Assembly (NCBI GenBank): GCA_022059125.1
Contig: JAEUWY010000001.1
Coordinates: 2,108,001-2,172,000, forward strand
Origin: Corynespora cassiicola
Taxonomy: Eukaryota; Ascomycota; Dothideomycetes; Pleosporales; Corynesporascaceae
Reading direction: 5' to 3'
Length of the DNA stretch: 64,000 nucleotides
In this document: positions 12,375 through 24,557 of the stretch, piece by piece
Position numbering within the stretch: position 1 is the first letter of the stretch
Layout of the letters: each line of letters opens with the position of its first letter
The notes under the pieces: generated by a model
What the model was told of the DNA's origin: nothing
What the model saw: only the letters and a program-made list of their open reading frames with translations
Database searches by the model: none
Made by a program: the position numbers and the translations under genes

Positions 12375-13429
12375 TCCGAATCTACCTCTCGCTATCGCTT
12401 CCATTTTTCTTTCTTTTCCGCTTTCTTCTTTCCATCAAGGGTGTTTGGTCTTTTCTGATACCTTGTACTTCTACGGTGCTACATCACCATTGCAAGTCAT
12501 TATTGCCTTTGGCCAGATGGCCACTCGAACATTGGCCGGGCCACACTTCGATTCTCTAACGACGTCAATGCTATTCATTCAATGTATATATTCACGACAA
12601 CAAGGGTGGGCTTGTGGCTTTCACCCGACCCAAAAAGGACAGGCTCCATTTGCACAAATGGGGTTATAAAGGAAGACAAAAAACATGGGACCTGGTTGGG
12701 GTTGGTTTGGGACTTTCCATTCTATTTCTCGACATTGCTCCGGCTATTATGCCATTTCCTTGCGTCACTTTTCTCTCTCTTTCTCAACCTCTCTCGCACA
12801 CTCTCTCACACTCTCCTACACACTCTCCTACAACCATACACACACCTCTCGTTACCTCGTCTCTTTTCTTCGACCATTGGAGTTTCTGTAAAGTGCGGCG
12901 TTTGATCATTGCACACCAGCTCTTGTTTCGGCTGCATGGAGTGGAGTTTCCGCTCTGTATTACATATTCGTAACAGCGGCCTTTGAGCCTCGCGCGTATT
13001 GTCTCGTTTTCTTTTGTCCGCATTACAGGGAAGGGAGGGGGCAGGCTCGGTGATGAAGTGATGAGAAAGGGGTGGGCTGGATCTAATTACTTTGGTGTTT
13101 ATTGGAAAGGGCAGGCGGACCCGCGGCCCATGGCAGGAGAAGAGGAAGGAGGCACCGGGCCTCTTGTCTGGCTGGACACGTCTCAGTCACCACCTAGAGC
13201 AGCAGCAATTGCAAACCACTTTTACTTTGAACACCCTCTTTCACTTTCACACACCTCCATCTCGACCCCTGCGTCCCCCCTCTGCCGCTCCGCTCGTGTT
13301 CTCCCGTCCCGCGCTCATCTATCTTGGACTACGCAACGCCATCCGGCTCAGTTGGGCAGTAAGTAGCGCAGGCATGCTGGCCCGCCGCTCGTCTCTCCCG
13401 CAAGCTGCGCCGTCTGACTGCTGCAGCGG

Positions 13430-13469
13430 CAGCACATAGCAGCGCATAGCATGGCATAGCATGGCAGGG
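13430..13469. repeat. Short tandem repeat of CATAGCATGG type
   Basis: Imperfect 8-10-bp units built from CATAGC and ATGGC repeat about four times. Seen directly. Confidence 0.7.
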
Positions 13470-14720
13470 CTCCGTCTGTACCACATCGCGTCGGCCTGGC
13501 TGCGCACGCCACGTCTCGCTCCGACCCAGCCCGTAGGTACATACAGAACGAAGTCAACCAGCATCCCTTTTCCTCCTCCGGCGAATGCAGGAACTCTTGT
13601 TTTCCCCACCGACCCGCATGCGCGCCGCCCACCCCCCCATTTCCATATTGCGACGAATGGCGAAAAAGGGACGGCTTGCCTACAGCACCCCCTGGCCAAT
13701 GCGAGGCCTCGACTCCGCGCAAAATGCACTGCTCTGCACGGCGCTGCGCTGCGATGCGTCCATCTCCGCGTGATGGCATCGGAACCCCTACCTTCGCTCA
13801 CAGCCTATCCTATACACACCTACAGACAGCTGTACTGCATAGCGTACGTATCCTCGCAGAAAGTGGGACCGACTTCCTCCGCCTGTTCCCCTGGGCACGC
13901 AGCCCAGTGCCTGTATGTGTGTGTGGCCAGCTAAGGTAGGTACATACAGCTACATGTACAGGTGTGGTAAGTAGTCCCACGGCACGCCTCATTGCAGACA
14001 CACCACCCTCTCTCGCACCAATCCCGAAGCAGGGGGTAAAATCCCATTGGCCGCGACCCTCGACTTTTTTCGCGCGCCTCCTTTTTTCGCACGCGGTGAG
14101 TGGCTCATGCGCTGTAGGGTACATGCGTAGCTTTTGGGCAGACGGGGCGTGCAGACGTTGGACATGGGATGCGTGGATGGGGTACCGTGGGCAGGACAGG
14201 GGGACGCCGCGGCACCGAAAGCGAACCACACCACCATGACCTACCTACCAGGCTACCAGGCTACCTGGCTACGCCCACCGGGCTGGAGGTACGACCGACC
14301 GTCCGTGGCCGGGCCAAGAGAAGATTGCCGGTGTGGGAGCTGTGAGCCCTTTGGCATCGTCATGCGCTTCCTCATGCCGCAAGTCGCTCCCTTCCCTGGT
14401 TGAGAGGATTACGCACGGGTGTGCGATCGAGGGCACGCAAGCAAGTCGGCACGACTTTTACAGTTCCGTTCCGTGTCTGCTGGCCGGGCTGGCCTTGCTT
14501 GCGATGGCTGCCGGGCCACCAACAAGCACTCACCGCAAGCACGCACGGCTGAGGTGCGAGTCGCAGTCGAGGCGCGTCGGATGCTGCATACATACGTACA
14601 CGCGCGCCGGATAATTATCGCGGGGGGAAGGCGGGCGCGGATGCCGATGCGCGGTTATTCGCCTTTTGCGGTTGCGGCTGTTGGGCGACCTCTTTCTTGG
14701 TGTTTTTTTCACAAAAATTT

Positions 14721-14740
14721 TCTGGTCTGGTCTGGTCTGG
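14721..14740. repeat. (TCTGG)4 pentamer repeat
   Basis: Four perfect TCTGG copies, seen directly in noncoding DNA. Confidence 0.85.
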
Positions 14741-17146
14741 TTTTGGGCGTTTCTGTCAGCCCAAAGCGCGCCTCGTATCAGGCAGGATCCAACTAAGCCA
14801 GCTAGCAAGGTCAACTGGCAGCCGTTGACAGGAGGGGAGGGCCGGCACGCGATACGATGCGGCGCGCGCGGTATAACGTTCTTGCATTAAGCTTGCCAGT
14901 ACGTAGCGATACGACACGACACCAACGAGTGGGACTATACAGGTGATGCCGTGAGCTTCGGCTGCGGCTACAAAGCAAAGCGGGTATCGAACGAGCCATG
15001 CTATTGCGCTATTGCCCTCGTCTGCGTGAGACGAACACGCGATGCGGGTACACACGCTCTGCAATTCTCGTCTCACTCGCCTTTTCCCATTAGCCGGGCG
15101 ATCAAGGGTATACTGTTCAGAGTTTATAGGTAGGGATGTGGTGCGTCCTCGACTGGGGAGTGGGCAAGGGCGTTGGGTCTGGGGCGAGGATGCTGGGCCT
15201 CTCAGTGGGCTAGCTGATAGATACAGCCGGAGAGAGAGAGGGTCTTGGAGAGGTGGCTGGGGGGCGCAGGCATCACCAGAGGGGGCGCGCGTGGTGGTGT
15301 GGGTGGGTTTCGAGATGGTGTGGGCTGCTACCTTTGTGCCTGTGATGCGCTGGGCCAGCTCCCTCGTCCGTGTGGACTGGCCAGATGCCACTTTTTTTTT
15401 TGTGCGAGGCATAGCTCGGTGGGTTCTTGAAGGTGCGGGTACATTGATGCGACAAGTTGGGGGCGTGCGCTCGGCATGTTGTTTGTCACACTGAGGGTTC
15501 GCGACTCGAGGGTCTTGAGGCCGTTCGATTCGAGGAGATCATCATCGTCGTCGTGGTCGTCGCCGCCTGGGCGCTTGGTCAACGGCCATGACTGCTTCCT
15601 CATCCCATCATCCTCGGACCGTCCCTCTTTTCTCACTCTGCACCTTGACCCTTGGCCCTGATTCGAATCGCGAAGGCATGTTTGGTTTCAGGGAACAGGA
15701 CGCGGCGTGCCCCATTTGCTCTATGTTTCAAAGCCACGCCCACACGCACGTCTCTCTGCGCCCTCTATGTAACACCGCGAGATGCACCGATTGGGGGGGT
15801 GTGCGTCTTTGGTGATCTTCGCCCCTCCTCCGAACCACCCTCCGGCGAGAACTTCGGAGTCATCCCTCCTAGCTGCAGCTCTCCTTGGTATGTCCGTACA
15901 GGTGGTCTGTGATTCTTTGGCTTCTTGGTGGAGGCCTTGTTTAGGGAGGAGGGGAAAAGAGCTACGATTCCATTTCGACATGGGGAAAAGGTTGATGGGG
16001 CCACCCCCCCCCCTTCTCTCTCGGATTCTCTTTTGCGCACGCACACCATGCGTAATTCCGGATTTCGCCGTTGACGGTCAAATAATGGGACGAGGTGGTT
16101 TGATGCATGCAGATGGGCCTCGCTCGCCTGGACCGACGATCTTCGCGAAGGGGGTGGATGGGTCGCAAGGCCGCGGGAAGGTTTGTTGTTGCCCAGCGCC
16201 CCGGCTCTGCGGCACTTACGCAAACAACGCACACCCAAAGGAGGGCCCCCCCGATTCTGATCGCCATTGCCCTGGATAGGGCAAGGGTCTGTCCTGAAGT
16301 AGTCGGCTCGGAAAAAGTGCGGGTCTTTGGCCGGGCTGGCGACCAACATGGCCGGGCATAGTCTCTAGAGCCTAGATGCACCGCCTCGATTTGGATGGCA
16401 CGGCGCGAACTGGATGCTCATTTGGGACTCCACTTGACGGATCCGGGTATCACATTGCTGGTCTGCGTGTGACGGCCAAGTGCCGGCGTTCCAGACGGTA
16501 TATTGCTTCCCCAGGTCCTCACAAACGGCGATGATGTGTCAGGATTGGATGCTCGAAAGGACCATGTTGTCAAGGTCATGTACACCACGTTGCCATTGCC
16601 AAATGGAATCACGTTTTTTGCATATGAAAATCAATATCGGTCCATTGGAGACGAAAGTGGCAACTGTTATGCCATGGCTGCAGGACAATATGCTGGATGA
16701 AAAGGGCCCAGAGCAGAGGTTCAACAGAATTAGAAAAACAAAGTGTGGAGAAGCGCCAGGGAGGCACATATGCAGCTAATCAATATGTTTCAAGGTAGAA
16801 GTAGGAGAGAGGGTAAGGGAACAGCCTGAGTGTTGCGTCAAAGTACCTGGCAAGCATCTTTCCGAGTACCAGTCTCCATCCACACGGCCGTCTGGAATGC
16901 CTCATGCTGTTACTTTCCTAATCGATTTTTGCCAGGCCTCTTTTGCCGCCTGCATTTCAGAGAAGATTTACATGGGATACGAATTGGTCGGCGACATATG
17001 GGCCATCAGGATTACACTGCATGTACCTCGAGCGTCCTACCCAAGTAATGCGCCGTACGTACCCGGATGATACTCGCATTGCATTGCAGATAAGCCGGCT
17101 CAAGTCACGGGAAAATTTGTCGTGTTGCATCTCTCCAGGGGCTGGC

Positions 17147-17218
17147 TGGCCCAAGTGAGGATCGAATCACGGGACTTAACATGCCACGTTAAGATCGTCT
17201 TAGACGTTGGACATATCA
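17147..17218 (-). pseudogene. tRNA-like remnant (degenerate)
   Basis: Read on the minus strand, the 3' part looks like tRNA: a 6-bp stem (CTTAAC/GTTAAG) closing a 7-nt loop GTGGCAT with T33 and A37 in place (apparent anticodon GGC). A T-arm-like GTGATTCGATCCTCAC and a TTGGGCCA end follow. The T-arm lacks one base compared with a perfect five-pair GTGAG/CTCAC stem, and the 5' acceptor arm has no GGCCCAA to pair with TTGGGCC. It is therefore either a broken tRNA gene, a tRNA-derived fragment such as part of a SINE, or chance. No functional tRNA is claimed. Confidence 0.3.
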
Positions 17219-17870
17219 CTGTTGTGTTTGATCGGCCGACCCTGCGATTCGAGTTTGAAGATCCGGATAGATCAATCAGATCTGCAATGAGCCCCTCGCT
17301 CGAAAGATTCATGCACGCGAGTACACGGACAGAATAGGCAATTAACAGAAAGATGACCGTGGTATAGGTAGGACATATCACTGCGAACCAAGGCCGTTCT
17401 CGCAGCGACCGCGTTACACAAAGCAAGCAACAGCGGCCAGGCCTCTGTAGCCGAGTATGCAGCCCAGAAGAATCGACCAGCGTCCAGCCGGACAGTTTTC
17501 CATCTCACCGTCGCACAGAGGACGTGTACCTGCGCCGGGTCGCCGTCCGCCTTCTTTGCCCTGCCATCTGTAACGCCAACAACTCGCCTACATATACCCA
17601 CCCTCCATCGTCGTCGTAATCACTCCTCTTCCACCCTTTGCGCCCCAACACTGCACCTATATTCATAACCATGCTCACCGCAATCAAGCCACCAAAAGCA
17701 TGCTCGCCAAACACTGCCATGTTTTTCCCACGCCCTCAGCCACCACCACCACTCCCGCTTCCTCTCCCTCCTACTGGTGCCTGAGAAAAAGTAATCATGG
17801 TTCGTCTCGCATGCATGCCGCGTGGTGGTTCTGGCCCCACGCCACACACAACGCGTGGACCACATGCTCG

Positions 17871-17874
<4 letters not shown>

Positions 17875-17909
<35 letters not shown>
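17875..17909. repeat. (CA)n dinucleotide microsatellite
   Basis: About 17 perfect CA units, seen directly. It is the longest perfect dinucleotide repeat I found in the window. Confidence 0.95.
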
Positions 17910-17912
<3 letters not shown>

Positions 17913-20102
17913 CCCGCAATAAAGAAAGAAAGCGGGCGGTGGCTGCTGCTGATGCTGCTGATGCAACTGCTGCAGGGTTCGAGATGGTTCCTTGATCCTG
18001 GCACGCGCGAAAGGGGAGACGGGGGAGTGATGTCAGAGGCTGAGAGGGAGAGCCCGTTCCCGGGCGGGCGAGTTGATTCCCAGATACGGGTTTTGCGTCC
18101 TAAATGTGCCGTCAAAAAAAGAAACGAAAGGCATGTAACTAAGGCTTGGGCTGGGGGGGGAGGTTGCGTGGAGAGTCGTAAAGGCGGCGATGAGGGGAGG
18201 GGGGGGTGCATGCATGGTGGGAGCGTACATGAATAGGTACTCCGGAAATAACAATCACTCGAAGAACTCGCGCCCTGGTGCGTTGCTTCGCTACCGTCAA
18301 ACTTGCCCGCGGGTATAACGTGGGTCTTTTCAGACGTCGACGTGCGCGGATTCCAAGACGCCACGCCGTGCGACTACCGCCACCTACCTCCCTCGAACCC
18401 CACCAGCTCCACCTCTTCCCGCAAAAAAAAAACCACCACTGCCAGATGATCTGGTAGCCTGGGACCCTGAAGCTCGCAAAGCGGGCGCGGGCGAGGCTGG
18501 AGGCTGTTTGCATGCAATGTATTCCGTGTCACATGGCCACGTGCATGTCACATGCGGAAACCGAGACATGCCCGGCATGTCGAGCCCAGAGTCCCGTTTC
18601 CCGTTCCCCCAATCTCCTGAATCAGGAAGTGTGATCCATGGGCATGGAATTCTCGCCATGATGCCGCCTTACGGCGTCAGTGGGGGGGGGGGGGTCTGCG
18701 ATTGCCATGAGTAGGGGCTGGAGTTGCTTCTGGGGCCAATGCTTGTGGGATTGGAGTGCTTGCGACTACTGGTGGGTAGGTGTGTTACGTGGGAAAGCCA
18801 CGGAATTAGATGATACATGTATACGCTTCCAGGTGCGAAGTTCCATGGCAAAAGTCAGAGTGCCTCCCCAGCGATAGGGAAGCAGGCAGGCCTAGATGGC
18901 GATAAGGAATGTAATCCTTGATCCCAGACTTGGCTATGTGTGGCTGTTCTTTATAAATCTTCAAACCAGGCATCCATGGGCTAACAATGCTGCATCAAGA
19001 GTTCCTTCAAGCGGTCACTGCACCCCCACGACGTGCCATCCCACCGCCTCGCTCCTCCACGCAATCCTACAAGAGACAACCGGCAGATAGGGCAATCGCC
19101 CATGGAATATGTGGATAGACCCCACGCGGGTGATCGATCTGCTCAGAGTTCTGGAGCCCAAATCCAGCGTGACGGAAGCCAGACGAGAGGATTCAACCAC
19201 GGGCTCGGGCCAGAAGCAGCGGGCCAATGAGTCTCCGCCCAAGCCTGTATGACATGTCACTCTCATCTGCGATGACATGCCAAACCTTGAGATGAAGACT
19301 TCCGAGACTGCCACAATTTCAAGACAACGGTTTTGTGCATCGGTCTTGCACTCTCTTTGGGGGTGTCTCCATCAATGTAAACTGGCGAAAAGTACGGTCG
19401 CTGGCTGCAGATTAGAAATACATCCAGTAAACACGTATATTCTAGCCATCACCATGTGTCGTCGAGTGAAGCAATGCCACCCACCCATCACTCAAGCTGT
19501 CAAAACAATCGTCACACGTCACACATCCTTGGCACCACCACCACCACCACCTCACACCAATCCCTCAGTGGGCTCCAGCCCCCTCCCCATATTTTGTGGT
19601 AGTCACTATTACATTAAGGTGTGGGTATACTATTTGATGTCTTCCTCACTCGCAGTCTGTCTAACCAAGCCAGCCCCCAACCCCAGTCCTCCAAAGATGA
19701 GACTCAAGATCGAACAGGCGTCGAAGAAAGAGAAGCAAGAAAACCAAGCAAAAAAAAAAGAGGTTTCCAATCCTTTCCCCTCCCCGTCCTTCCCTCCCCC
19801 AATGCAACCGGCCCCGAACACTTCAAGACTCCTCAAACCATGCAAGAAAAGCAAAAGCAAAAAGAAAGGTTGGTACTCTCGGAACCCGGTCATGGACGCC
19901 TATGCAGCCGAAATGCAAAAAGGGAGATGCCATCCGGGGAGAGAAAGGAGGGAAAATGCTGGAGTTGATCCGAACTTCAATAGGCGTTCCTCAGCTCGCT
20001 GCTATACCAATTTTCGCCGCCTTCGAAGCGATGTGCGCCGTCAAGGTTTTTTTCCAAGGTCAAAGCCAACTTTTTGGAATCGACTCCATGCTCGCGCTCC
20101 GC

Positions 20103-22270
20103 CTAGTGGTCGCCGTTCACCTGGCCATTGTTCGCCTTGTTGGTCATGTACCGCTCCATGTAGCTGATGTAGTCGTACTTTGGGATGTCGCGGTCTTCTT
20201 GCATGTCGGGACCCGAGTGCTCAGGCATGGACGCAATGAGATCAGCAATGATTTCGTCAGGGACCAGCGAATGTCGAAGATCAATCTCCGTGACATAGGG
20301 CTATTCATGCGTTAGCGAAATCTCGACACAATGGGCAGTGGCTGTCTTACCTTGCCATCGGCAACCTCCTTGAATGACTCAAAGACCTGCTCAGCAGTGT
20401 TCTGATCCTCAGTCTCGTCAACCATGAACCTAATAAACTGCTCGAACGTGACGTAATCTCGGCCCCCACTCGTCTCGCGGAATTTGTCGTGCATCTCTTC
20501 TTCGTCGTATACAAGGCCCAGACTGGCAAGTGCGGCGGAGAACTCAAGTTCAGCCAGAGAATTGGACAGGTCGCGGTCAAAGTGCCTAAAGACGGATTCA
20601 AACTCTTCAAGCTGTATGGGCGTCAAGTTGGTCATATTTCGGGCAACCATCTGGTTCTCGAGGAAAGCCAACTTCTTGGAAACGGATGAGCGGACCAGGC
20701 CAAGTTCGTATTCAAGCTCATCGTAGGTATATGTCGTGTAGTCGTTTTCTTCAATATTGGCCTCGACACATTGCTCGTCAATGGAGGCAATGAGTGCGAG
20801 GTATTCATCAAGAGGCGCAAGCGACTTGCTAATCTCTTTGGTGTGCTCAAGTTGATCCTCAACGTCGCCTTCCAGACCTGATATGGACACGGAGAGGGTG
20901 TTGAGGGCCAGGGCAAAGTCGTTGGCCTTGTCGGCAAAGTTCTTGCGCAGCTTGTTCTTGATATCCCGGATCGTCTCGTTGATTATCTGTGAGCGGTCGC
21001 GTTCTGCCTTCATCAAACCGGACCACGCAGTATCGAGGGCCTCGAGACTGAGTTCGGCGGGAGGCTCGTAAGGTCGGAGACGGTACGTCGACAGCTTGGT
21101 CTTGATGTTACCCAACAAGCTGACGAGTTCCGACTTTTCGGCGACCCAGGCCCGCTTGTTCTTGCGCTTGTACGCGGTGAATTTGGCCGACTGGTTCTTC
21201 GCATCCGTATAGGTGCCGTCAAAAGTCGCCTCCTCCCACTGCTTCTGCTGCTCGGCAATTTGGCGGAGCAAGGCGCGCATGCGCTCCTCGAAGTTGTTCT
21301 GCATCTCCCAGGCACCGTGCATGTTCTGCACAAACTTCTCGACTCGGCGACCCGCATTCTCGACACGCTCCATCTGCGAAAAGGCGTGGAACCAGTAGGC
21401 AATGTAGGTCATCAGGGAACGCTCGTCGGGCTTGGCTACGTCACAAACGTCCTCTACGTCGAGCAGGTCGGGAATGCCGATCTCCTTGGAAGCAATGTCG
21501 AAGGCGAGCTGCATGTTGGCGCGGTGGTCGCTCTTGTCGAGGCTGTCGTAGTCGATGAGGTCGGGGCGGTGGATGTCGAGGAGTGCGCAGCTGTTCCCTG
21601 GCGTTAGCCCAGTACCTGAATGGGGCGGGGGTTTGCCTTACAATGCCAGTCCATCGTTCCAGCTCGTGGAGAAGTCTCGCACTTCGACTTCGTCGTAGCA
21701 GGCCGTCTTGCGCTGGCACCACAGCAACAAACCCTCCTTGGCGCTCAAACCCTCCTCGTTGATGTCGCTGATGGTGAAGCGCAGGATAAGAGTCCAAATA
21801 AGACCCAGGATGATCTTGCTGTTGCCGTCGACGACATCTTCGGCGCCAATATTTGTCATCTGAATACCCCTCCTCTTGATGAAGTCCAGCGACTTGTTGA
21901 CATTCTCGAACTTTTGCACGCGGAGCTTGGGGCGGGAGGCATATCGGCCGAGGGACTCGTTGCCCAGGATCTCGAGGAGGTGGATGAGGACAATCTAAGG
22001 GGGGGAGTCAGTCGGGGCGGCCGCAAAAGCAACGAGGGGCATGTGAAAGGGGACAGGGCGAAAAAGCGACTCACGCCGTCGGAGAGGTCAGTAATGAGGT
22101 CGTTGATCTCGACCTCGCGGACCTTGAGCTTGCTGTTGAGCCTGTGACGGGTGGTTAACGGTGGCACGAGGGGGCATGGGGGCGACGCTGAGGGGGGTTG
22201 GCGGGGGTGCGCACCATTTCGTGAATGTCTTTTGCTGGACCTTGACCCATTGCTGCTCAAGCGGCGCCAT
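20103..22270 (-). CDS. acnA: Alpha-actinin-like actin cross-linker, 637 aa
   Basis: Five exons on the minus strand: 22270-22215, 22141-22075, 21994-21642, 21590-20351 and 20300-20103. All junctions keep frame. The product starts with tandem calponin-homology domains (about residues 8-115 and 130-235; WVKVQQKTFTKWLNSKL opens CH1). A spectrin-repeat-like helical rod of about 230 residues follows, then a calmodulin-like C-terminus whose first EF loop DRDLSNSLAELE has good calcium ligands. The second loop looks non-canonical. The length matches fungal alpha-actinins, which have a shorter rod than animal ones. The protein bundles F-actin at septation and cortical sites in other fungi. It is divergent from the antiporter gene, with 483 bp between start codons. 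The symbol follows the Aspergillus name, by family resemblance. Confidence 0.93.
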
Positions 22271-22753
22271 GGTGGGCAGTGTACATCAGGGCGTGGCGGG
22301 GATAGAGCGGGAGAGGGCGCGCATGCGGTAGAAATAGCGGCGGGCTGGGGAGTGTGGGTGTGCGGTGGTGAGAGCGGCAGTCTGGCTGCAGTGCTGCAGT
22401 GCTGCAGTGCTGGGTGCGTTGTTCCGGCCAAAACAATCGAGGGCGTTGCGGCGCCAGGGCCCAGGGCGAGCGACAGGGCGGGCGGCCCACAGGCCACTCG
22501 GCTGGCGGGGGTCGGCGCTGTTGTCACCCTGCCGTTGGCCAACGTCTGCCCTCCGCCATCAAACCGCCTCGCCAGTCATTCTGCCAGAATTCCACGGCTG
22601 GCACGCAGTCAACCAGTCACTCACCCCGTCACTTGTTCTCATCATTGCTCCCGCCGCCGCCGCCACCACCACCTCGCCCTCGCCCTCGCTCACGCCCACG
22701 CCCACGCCCGCCGCCGTTGCTCTGGCGTGCGCGGCGCTGCAACTGCATGAACA
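22271..22753. promoter_or_regulatory. Shared divergent promoter region (alpha-actinin / antiporter)
   Basis: These 483 bp between two divergent start codons must hold both promoters and leaders. They are GC-rich, with a tandem 8-mer CTGCAGTG (about 3.4 copies, 22386-22412) that contains overlapping PstI-like palindromes. No TATA element is obvious. Whether the two genes are co-regulated is unknown. Confidence 0.5.
22386..22412. repeat. (CTGCAGTG)n 8-bp tandem repeat
   Basis: Three full copies and a partial fourth, seen directly in the divergent promoter region. Confidence 0.9.
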
Positions 22754-24557
22754 ATGGCCCTCGACACTGAAACCGCACCGTCTCTGCCGTATCACGAGCC
22801 AGGCATTGTCACCATCCTTGTTCAGGCCTCATTCCTGCTGCTGCTCAATCTTGTCAACGCGGCGCTGGATCGCCTTCTTTATTGCGGCCTGTTGGGTCAA
22901 GTCTTCTTAGGAATCGCCTGGGGAACGCCGGGCGCAAAATGGCTCTCAACCCACGTGGAGGAGGTCATCGTCCAGCTCGGCTACCTGGGGTTGCTCTTGC
23001 TCGTGTATGAAGGTGCGTCTGAGTCTGCATCAGTTGTCACGGCATCCCTTTGCTAACTTACCCTGTGTGCCACCAGGAGGCTTGTCTACTTCGTTCAAGT
23101 CTCTCAAAGCCAATCTTCTCCTGTCCTCTGGTGTAGCCTTGACCGGCATTGCTCTCCCAATCTCACTCTCCTACTCTCTCCAACGTCTTCTAGATGCTAC
23201 TCCCCTCCAGGCTTTTGCAGCTGGAGCTGCCTTGTGCTCGACCAGTCTGGGGACCACATTTACGGTTCTAGGGTCCAGCGGCCTCTCATCATCAAGGCTA
23301 GGCGTAGTCTTGACCAGTGCTGCCATGATGGACGATGTCGTTGGTCTGGTCATGGTCCAGGTAATCTCTAATCTGGGAGGAGATGGTATTAGTGCCACCA
23401 CCGTCCTTCGTCCCGTTCTTGTGTCTCTCGCGTTTGCTGTTACAGTTCCCCTCGCATGTCGTTTCCTCGTTAAGCCTGTCACACTCTGGTTGAATCACCA
23501 TCGGTCGAGTCATCCGGATGCCAGACCCAATGTCCTTCTAAGTCATGCTCATGCAGCCTTTGCAATTCATACCAGTCTCTTGGTGGCGCTCATAGCCGGT
23601 GCTACCTATGCAGGCACGTCAAACCTTTTTGCAGCTTACATAGCGGGCGCGACTATTAGCTGGTGGGACTCCGAGCTACCACACCCGCAACCAAAGCAGG
23701 CATCCCCGACCGAACAGCAGAAGATCCGAACCGATGACGTCGCAGATGGCAATGTTCCGACTGGCGACGTTATAACCGCACAGACAGTGAACTCGACCGA
23801 ATGCGTCACAGAGAAGACCCCTCCCGGCGCTGCGAGCACATTGCCCAGCCAGCCGGAGACCACTGGTGCAGCCGTATACCACCGCTACTATCACCAAGCC
23901 GTCTCAAAGATACTGCAGCCATTCTTCTTTGCGTCAATTGGCTTCTCCATCCCTATTACGCGTATGTTCAGAGCCTCTATTGTCTGGCGTGGCATCGTGT
24001 ACACGGTGCTCATGACATTGGCCAAGATGGCTTGTGGTCTCTGGCTTGTCAGGTTCTCTCTAGCGCCTGTCAAAGACTTATTGCATTCAATACTCGCCAA
24101 GATCAAGCTCCCATCGATGCCTCACTTCTGGGGAAGGAATGCCCAACCGGCCGATTCGGCACGCCAAAGTCGGGCGGAGGGCACCCCCGAGCAGAGTCAA
24201 CCAACAGGCACGACGGCCCATGCAGAATCAAGCCCGCAGGCAGCTCCTTCGCCGCCCAGGCCCCTCTCTCTTCACCCGCCGCTCATACTCGCACTTGCCA
24301 TGACGGCTCGCGGCGAGATTGGCTTTTTGATATCCTCTGTGGCTGAGTCCAGAGGTGTCTTCGCCTCTGCAGACGCCGCCAACAGGACCGAATCGGACAT
24401 GTTCCTAGTGGTGACGTGGGCCATCGTACTGTGCACCATCTTGGGCCCACTTGGGGTGGGTCTGTCTGTCCGGCGAGTGAAGAAGATGGAAGAGAAGAAG
24501 AACAGCGAGCGTGAGGGAACAGGTAGGGATGTCCTTGGCGTGTGGGGCGTGGAATAG
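22754..24557 (+). CDS. CPA2-type cation/proton antiporter, 579 aa
   Basis: Two exons, 22754-23012 and 23077-24557; the GTGCGT...CACCAG intron splits a Gly codon, giving VYEGGLSTSF. The product is a multi-pass membrane protein with ten to twelve predicted helices. The helix containing AAMMDDVVGLVMVQV carries paired acidic residues (DD) expected at the ion-binding site of Na+/H+ exchangers, and the preceding helix has the TSLGTTFTVL pattern. The last third repeats this style (LALAMTARGEIGFLISSVA). A hydrophilic loop (about residues 230-285) and a second loop rich in Ser/Pro (about 360-415) break up the helices. Function is inferred as Na+ or K+ exchange for H+; the exact cation and membrane cannot be told. 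The family is annotated in fungi as sodium/hydrogen exchanger-like. Confidence 0.88.

Larger units (their letters stand above)
12375..20102. other. Long intergenic region without recognisable genes
   Basis: After the CRIB gene's 3' UTR, nothing on either strand resembles a known protein, and the longest frames (for example 19277-20167) are low-complexity or overlap the alpha-actinin 3' end. Visible content: a CT-rich block at about 12770-12860, a (TCTGG)4 repeat at 14721-14740, a (CA)n tract at 17875-17909, a G13 run at 18682-18694, and a tRNA-like remnant near 17150. A spliced gene with very short exons, or a noncoding RNA, would be missed by reading alone. Confidence 0.55.

Noticed and set aside
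17147..17170. Primer-binding site of an LTR retrotransposon
   Set aside because: It matches a tRNA 3' end, but the required TGG plus complement spacing is wrong and no LTR pair or reverse transcriptase is visible.
19277..20167. 296-codon plus-strand frame
   Set aside because: Pro/Lys-rich with no motifs; its end overlaps the last exon of alpha-actinin on the other strand.
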